Assembly (NCBI GenBank): GCA_031548875.1
Contig: JAVBQQ010000075.1
Coordinates: 1 to 17,583, forward strand
Source of the DNA: JAAYCI01 sp031548875
Lineage (GTDB): Bacteria; Bacillota; Clostridia; Oscillospirales; Ruminococcaceae
DNA length: 17,583 nt
Direction of reading: 5' to 3'
The position numbers and the translations under genes are program-made. Below, one piece after another: positions 7,429-12,995 of the stretch. Position 1 is the stretch's first letter. The number at the start of each line of letters is the position of its first letter. The notes beneath the pieces are model-generated. The model saw only the letters and a list, made by a program, of their open reading frames with translations, was not told the origin of the DNA and made no database searches.

Positions 7429-8103
7429 CTACCGGCGGGTGAGCACGCGCGGACCGGGTGGAGGTCCGAGGCGTTTGTTGACCTGCTTTTCAACGGCGGC
7501 GAGGGCGAAGTTGGCAATGAGCGCAAGGCCGCCCGAAAAAACGCAGCCCCAGATGATCTTGTAGACGTTCTGGGTGCGCAGGCCGTCGAACAGGATGGTG
7601 CCCAGACCGCCGGCGTTGATGGTGGCGGCGATGGTGGCGATACCGATGGTGGAGATGACCGCGAGGTGGATGCCGGCCATGATGACCGGGAAGGCCAGCG
7701 GGAGCTGGATGCGCAGGAACATCTGCGAGCGGTTCATGCCCATGCCAAGGGCGGCTTCGAGGATGCCTTTGTCCACGCTGCGCAAGCCGGCGAGGAAGTT
7801 GCGCAGGAGTATGAACTGGTTGTAGAAGACCAGCACGATGACCGCCGTGGGCAGCCCGAGACCGGTGACGGGGATCATGAGGGCAAAGAGGGCGAGCGAG
7901 GGGATGGAGTACACGACGCCCAGCAGGCCGACGAGGAACTCGGAAAAGCGGGGAAAGCGCACGGTGGCCACTGTGAGCAGGGCGGCCAGAGGGATGGCGA
8001 AAAGCAGTGTCCAGCCCACGATGGCTAGATGCTGCTCGAGCGCCACCGCCAGCTTTTGCCAGTAGGTGGTGAAGTATTGGAAAAAGCCGATGATGGCGTC
8101 CAC
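7429..8103 (-). CDS. Osmoprotectant ABC transporter permease (OpuCB/OpuCD-like)
   Basis: This 224-residue integral membrane protein has about five to six hydrophobic segments. It carries the permease EAA loop at LEAALGMGMNRSQMFLRIQLPLAFPVIMAG (about 126-156), which docks on the ATPase. Together with the ISTIGIATIAATINAGGLGTILFDGL stretch this is typical of the OpuC/ProW branch of glycine betaine/carnitine/choline importers. The GTG start has AGGAGG 7 bases upstream. It is the last gene of the operon, 57 bases after the ATPase gene. Together with the second permease at 11203-11841 it would form the heterodimeric channel. The actual substrate is not determined by these features. Confidence 0.85.
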   Translation of the reverse strand: MDAIIGFFQYFTTYWQKLAVALEQHLAIVGWTLLFAIPLAALLTVATVRFPRFSEFLVGLLGVVYSIPSLALFALMIPVTGLGLPTAVIVLVFYNQFILLRNFLAGLRSVDKGILEAALGMGMNRSQMFLRIQLPLAFPVIMAGIHLAVISTIGIATIAATINAGGLGTILFDGLRTQNVYKIIWGCVFSGGLALIANFALAAVEKQVNKRLGPPPGPRVLTRR

Positions 8104-8160
8104 GGGCGGCCTCCTGGGGTATGGATGATCTGTTTTTGGGTTTGATTTGGGTGGGGATGG

Positions 8161-8955
8161 TTAGGGTTGTGCGACGCCGTTGGCACGATGGGATGTGAAG
8201 ATCTCGCCTGCATGCATGGCGGGTTCGAGCAGTGAGCGGACAAAGTCGTTGGCGGGGTTTGCCACGATGGCGGCAGGCGTATCGTACTGCTGGACGCGGC
8301 CGGCGTCCATGATCATGACGCGGGTGCCGATGGAGAACGCTTCCACGATGTCGTGCGTGACGAAGAGGTAAGTTTTGCGGTCTTGTTGGTGGATGCGGAC
8401 GAGCTCCTGTTGCAACATGAGGCGGTTGATGGCGTCGATGGCGCCGAAGGGCTCGTCGAGCAGCATGATCTCCGGGTCGGCTGCGAGGGCGCGCACAAGG
8501 CCCACCCGCTGCTGTTGCCCGCCTGAAAGTTGGGAAGGATAGCGGTGGCGGAACTCGTCCGGTTCGAGGCCGACCAGCCAGAGCAGTTCGTCCACGCGAC
8601 GGTCGATGCGCTGTTTGTCCCAGCCGAGGATGCGCGGCACGGTGGCGATGTTCCCGGTGATAGTCATGTGCGGGAAGAGGCCGATGCTCTGGATGACGTA
8701 GCCGATCTTGCGGCGGAGCAGGACGGGGTCCTGCTTGCGGATATCCTCGCCGCCGATGCGGATGACGCCCTCGTCCATCTCGTACACGCGATTGACCATC
8801 TTGAGCAGGGTGGTTTTGCCGCAGCCGGAGGTGCCGAGGATGGTGACGAGTTCCCCCGCGTCGATAAAAAGGTCCACCCCGTCCACCGCGTTATAGCCGG
8901 TGCCGGGGAAGCGTTTGATGACATTGTCGAACTGGATGGATACGCTGGTGCTCAT
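8161..8955 (-). CDS. Osmoprotectant ABC transporter ATP-binding protein, CBS-less
   Basis: This 264-residue ABC ATPase has Walker A GTSGCGKTT (about 42-50), Q-loop YVIQSIGLFP, signature LSGGQQQRV, Walker B IMLLDEPFGAID and H-loop FVTHD. The segment VIQSIGLFPHMTI and 'R..DELL.LVGLEPDEFRHRYP' are characteristic of the OpuCA/ProV glycine betaine branch. It ends soon after the nucleotide-binding domain, so it lacks the C-terminal tandem CBS domains that act as ionic-strength sensors in typical OpuCA/OpuAA proteins. The ATG at 8955 is preceded by AAAGGAGC. The frame is open further upstream to 9648, but that part runs through an inverted-repeat element and the neighbouring gene and is not coding. 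Confidence 0.88.
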   Translation of the reverse strand: MSTSVSIQFDNVIKRFPGTGYNAVDGVDLFIDAGELVTILGTSGCGKTTLLKMVNRVYEMDEGVIRIGGEDIRKQDPVLLRRKIGYVIQSIGLFPHMTITGNIATVPRILGWDKQRIDRRVDELLWLVGLEPDEFRHRYPSQLSGGQQQRVGLVRALAADPEIMLLDEPFGAIDAINRLMLQQELVRIHQQDRKTYLFVTHDIVEAFSIGTRVMIMDAGRVQQYDTPAAIVANPANDFVRSLLEPAMHAGEIFTSHRANGVAQP

Positions 8956-8973
8956 GCGGGGGCTCCTTTTACT

Positions 8974-9159
8974 AGAGTGTGTTTTCAAATTGGAGAATTG
9001 ACCAAGATCGAGTGGGTTTAGTGCCAATTCAAGGCGCTTTTTCGCAGCAAACCTTGGTGGTTTGCAAGAAACAGCAACGCAGAAGTGGTGCTCGCAGTTG
9101 CCTACAGGGCAAATGCCGGCGCCGGATTTGGTCGATTTGGAGATTTGAAAACACACTCT
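8974..9159. mobile_element. MITE-like 186-bp element with 17-bp perfect inverted ends
   Basis: AGAGTGTGTTTTCAAAT at 8974-8990 is exactly complementary to 9143-9159. Similarity continues inward imperfectly, including GACCAA (9000-9005) against TTGGTC (9128-9133). An internal hairpin joins GCAAACC (9047-9053) and GGTTTGC (9059-9065). The element leaves only 17 bases to the stop of the iron-sulfur gene and 18 to the ATPase start, so it occupies almost the whole intergenic gap. It encodes no transposase. No target duplication is evident. Confidence 0.7.
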
Positions 9160-9176
9160 GGGTGCGTTGGAACCGT

Positions 9177-10121
9177 TCAGGTGCCGGGTGGAAGTGGGAC
9201 GAGCGCGAGCGCGCCGGTGGGGCAGCTGTTCACGCACAGGCCGCAGCCGACACAGGCCTCGGCCCGCAAGACGGGGGGCGCGCCTGCCGAAAAGACATCG
9301 AACGGACAGCGCGAGACGCACAGGCCGCAGCTTATGCAGGCGGCGGTGTCCATCTGCACCTGTGCGGTGACGCGTGGCCAGAAGCCCTGTGTGCCCAGTT
9401 TTTGTGCGGCACGAAAGAGGTAGCAGCAACAGTTGCAGCAGTTGCAGATGCCGCCGGGGTTTGCCGTGTGCACGAGGCCGGCTTCGTCCGCGCGGCGGAT
9501 GAGGGCGGCGGCGTCCTGTCGGCTGATGGGGCGGGAGAGGCCGCGGGAGGCGTAGCTGCCGGGGACGGTGCGATAAGACAGGCAGAAAGAAGCGCCCCCG
9601 GAACCGGCGTTGCGGCCGCAGCCGTCCTGCAGGTGGAGGGCGCGGCAATCGCAGTCGGACAGGTAGAGGGGGCGGTCATCGGCGAGGACACGGGCGATGA
9701 GCACATCGGCCGGGACGATCTCGTCGGCGGTGGGGCGGGTGCCCGGCGTGTGGGCAAGGCCTTCGACATAGCGGTCGAGATAAGCATCGTCCAGCGCGCG
9801 GCGGATATCCGCTGGCAGGGAGGCCCACGCCTGCGGCTGGGCCACGGAGAAGACATCCAGAAAGGGAAGAAAGGAAGCGCGGACGTAGAGCGGGGGCGCC
9901 TCCTTGAGGAAATCCACAAGGCCGCGGGCGTACAGTTCGCGCAACAGGTGGTGGGCGTCATCGGGTGGGATATCCAGCGCGGTGGCGGCCTCTTGCGGGG
10001 AGAACGGTTCGACCGGCAGGCGCAGCAGGAGAGACTGGTCCTGCGGGGGGATCAGCCGATCCACGGCCGGCAGGGCGGCCGTGGGGACGGAAAAGGCCTG
10101 GATGAACGCTGTGGTTGCCAA
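9177..10121 (-). CDS. Iron-sulfur protein with winged-helix-like N-terminus and two 4Fe-4S clusters
   Basis: This 314-residue protein starts at a TTG 14 bases after the binding-protein stop, with a GAGGGGAA motif upstream, suggesting coupled translation. Residues about 25-75 look like a winged helix (EPFSPQEAATALDIPPDDAHHLLRELYARGLVD). The middle has Cys 157, 159, 168 and 180 and a dense ICNCCNCCC cluster (226-233). The C-terminus is a classic two-cluster ferredoxin: C262-x2-C265-x2-C268-x3-C272-P and C290-x2-C293-x2-C296-x3-C300-P. Proteins of this layout are known in anaerobes, mostly as unassigned '4Fe-4S binding proteins'. Location between the binding-protein and ATPase genes of an osmolyte importer is unusual. 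A redox sensor or an electron carrier for metabolism of the imported compound are possibilities; neither is shown. Confidence 0.8.
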   Translation of the reverse strand: MATTAFIQAFSVPTAALPAVDRLIPPQDQSLLLRLPVEPFSPQEAATALDIPPDDAHHLLRELYARGLVDFLKEAPPLYVRASFLPFLDVFSVAQPQAWASLPADIRRALDDAYLDRYVEGLAHTPGTRPTADEIVPADVLIARVLADDRPLYLSDCDCRALHLQDGCGRNAGSGGASFCLSYRTVPGSYASRGLSRPISRQDAAALIRRADEAGLVHTANPGGICNCCNCCCYLFRAAQKLGTQGFWPRVTAQVQMDTAACISCGLCVSRCPFDVFSAGAPPVLRAEACVGCGLCVNSCPTGALALVPLPPGT

Positions 10122-10135
10122 GATCGCGCTTCCCC

Positions 10136-11047
10136 TCAGTTGCCGGGAATGTCTGCCCGGATGGTTTCGTAATATTCTTTGGCCACATCCTCGAACTCGC
10201 GCTTGTCCACGTCCACCTGGGCGTTCAGCAGGGTGAGCGACTGGGTGGTGAGGGTGGCGTCTACAGCATCGATGGCAGCCACGGCCTCGGGGTTTGCGTC
10301 GTAGAAGGAGACACGCATGACTGGTGCGATGTTGTAGGGTGGCCAGGCGCGTTTGTCGTCCTCCAGCAGAGTGAATTGGGGCTGGGAGAGTTGGCCCTCG
10401 GTGGTGTAGGCGGGAGCGGCGTCGGCTTCGTCGTTCGACAGTACCTCATATTTGAGGGTGTTGGAATAGGTGTCGATGGAAGCAAACGCGAAGGGGCCAT
10501 ACACCTCTTCCAGCGCAGGCAGGCCGTCCTCGCGCAGTTCAAACTCGCCCTGGGAGGCAAAGCGGATCTTGTCCGCGTTCTTCTGCAGGTCGGACAGGGT
10601 GTATATGCCATACTCCTCGGCGGCGGAGGTGTTGATGACGATGCCCTGGCTGTCGTTGGCCTGGGCGGGGGTGAGCCAGACGAGGTCCATGTCCGCGTAG
10701 CCCTCCTGGATGAGGGCGAGGACTTCGTCGGGATCGCTTACAGGCTCGTGCCCGAGAATGGTGATGAGACCGGTGCCGGTGTATTCGGGATAGAAGTCGA
10801 TCTCGTCGGCCACGAGCGCCTCGTGGGCCACGCTGGAGGCGACGTCGAAAGCGCGGTCGACCGTGTAGCCGATGTCCTCGAGAGCAAGGGCGTACAGCTC
10901 GGAGCAGATGAGGTTTTCGGTGAAGCCTTTGCTGCCTATGCGCGCGGTTTTGGCGCCCGAAGCACCGTTGCCACCCGAGCAGGCGGGAAACAGGACGAAG
11001 GTAGATAGCAGCAGGCCTGCGAGAGCGACGGAGAGTGCTTTTTTCAT
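10136..11047 (-). CDS. Osmoprotectant ABC transporter substrate-binding lipoprotein (OpuCC/ProX-like)
   Basis: This 303-residue protein has a lipoprotein signal (MKK, hydrophobic core, then LFPAC with Cys23), so the mature protein is anchored outside the membrane. It then reads ARIGSKGFTENLICSELYALALEDIGYTVDRAF, the canonical opening of the OpuAC/ProX family. Later come FYPEYTGTGLITILG and TPAQANDSQGIVINTSAAEEYGIYTLSDL, also typical of OpuCC-like binding proteins. The family binds quaternary amines such as glycine betaine, carnitine or choline. The ATG at 11047 follows a GAGGGGG motif. A predicted promoter (11112-11140) lies upstream, so this gene may also start its own transcript within the operon. 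Confidence 0.9.
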   Translation of the reverse strand: MKKALSVALAGLLLSTFVLFPACSGGNGASGAKTARIGSKGFTENLICSELYALALEDIGYTVDRAFDVASSVAHEALVADEIDFYPEYTGTGLITILGHEPVSDPDEVLALIQEGYADMDLVWLTPAQANDSQGIVINTSAAEEYGIYTLSDLQKNADKIRFASQGEFELREDGLPALEEVYGPFAFASIDTYSNTLKYEVLSNDEADAAPAYTTEGQLSQPQFTLLEDDKRAWPPYNIAPVMRVSFYDANPEAVAAIDAVDATLTTQSLTLLNAQVDVDKREFEDVAKEYYETIRADIPGN

Positions 11048-11111
11048 GTTGGTGGAACCCCCTCTATAGGCGCGACGCAACGTGCGCGTTGATGATAATG
11101 CGTGCAATTTG

Positions 11112-11140
11112 ATTGTAACATGCGAGGGTGGACGCCGCAA
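11112..11140 (-). promoter_or_regulatory. Predicted sigma70 promoter before the binding-protein gene
   Basis: On the - strand, TTGCGG (11135-11140) is separated by exactly 17 bases from TACAAT (11112-11117). A small hairpin, CAACG/CGTTG (11078-11091), would lie in the leader. Initiation about 60 bases before the ATG would allow the lipoprotein and downstream genes to be transcribed apart from the first permease. Confidence 0.5.
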
Positions 11141-11202
11141 GGGCGTGTTATGCCGAAAAAGCGACGGAATATCCCTCTTGTGGGTGGGTAAGCGGTGGCG
11201 AT

Positions 11203-11841
11203 TCAATGCGCGTACCGATAGCGCAGCAGAATGCGCTCCAACAGGCTCCAGGCAAGGCCGGCCAGGAGGCTGAGCGCCGCGACCGAGACGCCGCCGACGA
11301 TGAGCAGGTCGGTGCGAAAGAGGCCGATGCCGGTGAAAATGAGCGTGCCGAGACCGCCCGCGCCGATGTAGGCGGCAAGCGTGGCCGAGGCAATCACCTC
11401 GATGGTGGCGGTTTTGAGCCCCGCCAGGGAGAGCGGGGCCGCCAGCGGGATTTGAACGGTGAGGAAGCTGCGGCGGAGACTCATGCCCATGGCGGTGGCA
11501 GCCTCCAATGTTGTGTGGGGCAGTGTCTCGAAACCGACGGCTGTGTTGATGAGGATGGGCGGGATGGCCAGGACTGTGAGAGCGATGACGGCGGGCGTGA
11601 CGCCCACGCCGAAGATAGGGATGCAAAGTACCAGGATGGCAAGGCTGGGCAAGATGCGCAGCGTGTTGAACACACCGGTGGCAAAACGGAACAGTTTTTC
11701 CCGTTGGGCGCACAGCACACCCAGCGGCAGGCCGATAAGTGCGGCAACGCCCACAGAAAGGAAGCTGACGGTCAGGTGCTGGCGCAGGGCATCCAGGAAG
11801 GAAGGCCAGTTGGCGGCCAGATAATTTGCGATGTCCTGCAC
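11203..11841 (-). CDS. Osmoprotectant ABC transporter permease (OpuCB/OpuCD-like), first gene of the operon
   Basis: This 212-residue membrane protein has about six hydrophobic segments and an EAA loop at LEAATAMGMSLRRSFLTVQIPLAAPLSLAGL, followed by TIEVIASATLAAYIGAGGLGTLIFTGI, both typical of the OpuC/ProW permease branch. I chose the GTG at 11841, since AAGGAGG lies 8 bases upstream (11850-11856); this gives the usual length. Longer frames (to 12114) run through a terminator and a promoter and are not coding. It is the first gene of the transporter operon, with 155 bases to the binding-protein gene. The C-terminus (LLERILLRYRYAH) is a short basic cytoplasmic tail. Confidence 0.86.
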   Translation of the reverse strand: MQDIANYLAANWPSFLDALRQHLTVSFLSVGVAALIGLPLGVLCAQREKLFRFATGVFNTLRILPSLAILVLCIPIFGVGVTPAVIALTVLAIPPILINTAVGFETLPHTTLEAATAMGMSLRRSFLTVQIPLAAPLSLAGLKTATIEVIASATLAAYIGAGGLGTLIFTGIGLFRTDLLIVGGVSVAALSLLAGLAWSLLERILLRYRYAH

Positions 11842-11891
11842 GGTGCACACCTCCTTGGGGCGGGATGGCGGGAGAAGATCCCCCTGCCCCG

Positions 11892-11920
11892 AGTGTAGCA
11901 CATTTTTTGCGTGGCGTCGA
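11892..11920 (-). promoter_or_regulatory. Predicted promoter of the osmolyte transporter operon
   Basis: On the - strand, TGC-TACACT (-10 at 11892-11897, with extended TG) is preceded 17 bases upstream by TCGACG (11915-11920), a 4/6 match to TTGACA. It lies about 50 bases before the GTG start and just after the terminator of the upstream gene. Confidence 0.4.
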
Positions 11921-11930
11921 CGACAGACGG

Positions 11931-11992
11931 AAAAAAAGAGAAGGTTGCCTGCGTGCGGGGCGCGATGCTCCGGAGCAGCAACCTTCTTTTTG
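11931..11992 (-). terminator. Rho-independent terminator of the small Cys-rich gene
   Basis: On the - strand, a stem built from AAGAAGGTTGC and GCAACCTTCTC (outer arms 11978-11992 and 11934-11948) encloses a second small palindrome, TGCTCCGGAGCA, and runs into seven T residues (11931-11937). It begins about 20 bases after the stop at 12012. Confidence 0.8.
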
Positions 11993-12011
11993 TGGCGGAA
12001 CATGGCCGGTG

Positions 12012-12161
12012 TCAAGAATTTTCCTGCGCGACCGCTTTTTTGTCGCAGGCGTTGGGCTTGCCAATCTGCTCGTGATAGGCCCTGCATTCGTCGCATTTGC
12101 CGTTGCGAGGACAATCGACCTTGTCGCAGGAGCAGGGCTCGCCTTTCTGGTTCAGCGCCAT
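12012..12161 (-). CDS. Small Cys-rich metal-binding-like protein (DUF6485-like)
   Basis: This 49-residue protein starts at the ATG at 12161 with AAGGAGG 7 bases upstream. Its cysteines are at 10, 12, 17, 23, 26 and 39, with a conserved-looking C-x-C-x4-C-P-R-x-G-K-C-x2-C-x2-Y-H core. This resembles the small clostridial cytosolic proteins labelled DUF6485, whose core reads like 'C-x-C-x4-C-x-R-x-G-x-C-x2-C-x2-Y-H'. It probably binds zinc or an iron-sulfur cluster; no function is known. It has its own promoter (12198-12226) and terminator. The frame extends upstream to 12281, but those residues overlap the promoter. Confidence 0.7.
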   Translation of the reverse strand: MALNQKGEPCSCDKVDCPRNGKCDECRAYHEQIGKPNACDKKAVAQENS

Positions 12162-12197
12162 GTAAAAACCTCCTTCCAAACGAGGGTGTCTGCCCGC

Positions 12198-12226
12198 ATC
12201 ATACCACAGGACCAGGACAGCCGCAA
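12198..12226 (-). promoter_or_regulatory. Predicted promoter of the small Cys-rich gene
   Basis: On the - strand, TTGCGG (12221-12226), a 17-base spacer and TATGAT (12198-12203), preceded by an extended TGG. It points away from the tRNA-His promoter about 55 bases to the right. Confidence 0.5.
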
Positions 12227-12280
12227 GGTATGTGCGTGGAGACGACCGGGAGCGACGGGGTTTTGCACACATAAGCGGCA

Positions 12281-12309
12281 TTGACAGAAGGGCCGGTTCG
12301 TGCTAAAAT
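12281..12309 (+). promoter_or_regulatory. Near-consensus promoter of tRNA-His
   Basis: TTGACA (12281-12286), a spacer of exactly 17 bases and TAAAAT (12304-12309), with TG at -15/-14. The tRNA begins 12 to 13 bases downstream, so the transcript would have a very short leader. Confidence 0.8.
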
Positions 12310-12322
12310 AGCTGGGCGCATG

Positions 12323-12399
12323 GTGGGTATAGCTCAGGTGGTTAGAGTGTCAGGTTGTGGCCCTGAAGGCCGTGGGTTCGAGTCCCACTACCCACCCCA
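12323..12399 (+). tRNA. tRNA-His (anticodon GTG)
   Basis: The acceptor stem GTGGGTA (12323-12329) pairs with TACCCAC (12389-12395). The anticodon arm is TCAGG-TTGTGGC-CCTGA, with anticodon GTG at 12357-12359. The T arm is GTGGG-TTCGAGT-CCCAC. CCA is encoded at 12397-12399. A G at 12322 and C at 12396 supply the G-1:C73 pair specific to histidine tRNA. Confidence 0.95.
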
Positions 12400-12406
12400 T
12401 GTATCT

Positions 12407-12440
12407 GCCTATTGGGCCTGTGAGCCCAATAGGCTTTTCC
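12407..12440 (+). terminator. Rho-independent terminator after tRNA-His
   Basis: GCCTATTGGGC (12407-12417) pairs perfectly with GCCCAATAGGC (12424-12434) around a 6-base loop, followed by TTTTCCTT. Confidence 0.88.
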
Positions 12441-12509
12441 TTAAATGAGCAGGCCGGCACACGGACGGGCACATCTGCCCGGTGCGCGGCCATGTGTGTT
12501 GGAAGATAG

Positions 12510-12530
12510 ATATTGGCTCGTCGGCAAAGC
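12510..12530 (+). repeat. Degenerate partial copy of the tRNA-Gln 5' end
   Basis: ATATTGG (12510-12516) and GTCGGCAA (12520-12527) occur with the same spacing as in the 5' end of tRNA-Gln (12606-12612 and 12616-12623), an offset of 96 bases. Similarity then fades. It cannot form an acceptor stem, so it is at most a remnant. Confidence 0.4.
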
Positions 12531-12609
12531 GAACTGTCCATGCAATGTGTTTGCAGCAGTTACATAAGCAATGACTTTGGGGGCTGGGCTGCCGAAAAAA
12601 ACTGAATAT

Positions 12610-12684
12610 TGGGGTGTCGGCAAGTGGTAAGCCACATGACTTTGACTCATGCATTCGTAGGTTCGAATCCTGCCACCCCAACCA
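12610..12684 (+). tRNA. tRNA-Gln (anticodon TTG)
   Basis: The acceptor stem TGGGGTG (12610-12616) pairs with CACCCCA (12674-12680), followed by A73 and an encoded CCA (12682-12684). The anticodon arm CATGA-CTTTGAC-TCATG has anticodon TTG. The T arm is GTAGG-TTCGAAT-CCTGC with one G-T pair. No convincing promoter is seen just upstream. Confidence 0.93.
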
Positions 12685-12727
12685 TCAAAAAGTTCGTACA
12701 TACACAAGTATGTAGGGGCTTTTTGAT
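12667..12727 (+). repeat. Direct repeat copy 1: tRNA-Gln 3' end plus terminator
   Basis: This 61-base stretch recurs 131 bases downstream at 12798-12858 with five mismatches and no gaps. It covers the 3' end of the T arm, the acceptor strand, CCA and the terminator. Confidence 0.85.
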
Positions 12728-12731
12728 TTTT
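12685..12731 (+). terminator. Rho-independent terminator after tRNA-Gln
   Basis: TCAAAAAG (12685-12692) pairs with CTTTTTGA (12719-12726), and an inner TACATAC pairs with GTATGTA around an ACAA loop. It is followed by TTTTT. Confidence 0.8.
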
Positions 12732-12797
12732 AGACAGAGCAGGATGAGAACCGTGTAGGTTCAGGTGAATCAAGCGGCGCAGGCGCGCCGATGAGCC

Positions 12798-12858
12798 ATC
12801 CTGCCACCCCAACCATAAAAAAGCTCGTACATACGCAAGTGTGTAGGGGCCTTTTGAT
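12798..12858 (+). repeat. Direct repeat copy 2: att-like remnant of tRNA-Gln 3' end plus terminator
   Basis: It matches 12667-12727 at 56 of 61 positions. The first 19 bases, through the CCA, are identical. No tRNA 5' half precedes it: 12741-12797 cannot pair with this acceptor strand. A second terminator-like hairpin, TACATAC-GCAA-GTGTGTA, is kept. Three of the five changes fall in the loop or keep wobble pairing. Confidence 0.8.
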
Positions 12859-12863
12859 ATGAA

Positions 12864-12889
12864 GCCCCCCCGGCATAGCCCGGGGGGGC
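12864..12889. terminator. GC-rich hairpin between tRNA repeat and MFS gene
   Basis: GCCCCCCCGG (12864-12873) pairs with CCGGGGGGGC (12880-12889) around a 6-base loop. It lies about 107 bases after the MFS stop on the - strand and just after the tRNA-Gln repeat on the + strand. No T-run is present, so the terminator role is inferred. Between it and the MFS stop (12890-12995) there is AT-rich sequence in which I see nothing. Confidence 0.55.
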
Positions 12890-12995
12890 CTATTAAGCGA
12901 AAACCATACCAAATGTTCGTCATATTGGCAACCATTTTATGGATGGCAAAATTTATCTATCATATGCCATTACAGGATTTTAAAAATCACATGAG

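Noticed and set aside
7291..8028. 245-residue open frame on the + strand
   Set aside because: Antisense to a clear ABC permease and crosses the 7358-7392 hairpin; the sequence is Gly/Asp/Gln/His-rich without a domain.
8956..9648. N-terminal extension of the ABC ATPase
   Set aside because: The frame happens to stay open through the 186-bp element and the antisense-free part of the iron-sulfur gene, but the ATG at 8955 has its own ribosome binding site and family-typical start.
8979..10172. 397-residue open frame on the + strand
   Set aside because: Antisense to the iron-sulfur gene, whose ferredoxin motifs are unambiguous; it also runs through the inverted-repeat element.
11842..12114. Longer start for the first permease
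   Set aside because: It would be translated through a rho-independent terminator and the predicted promoter; GTG 11841 has AAGGAGG.
12441..12935. Open frame on the - strand across tRNA-Gln
   Set aside because: It reads the complement of the tRNA (a GWGGRIRTYEC-type string), a well-known kind of false protein prediction over tRNA genes.
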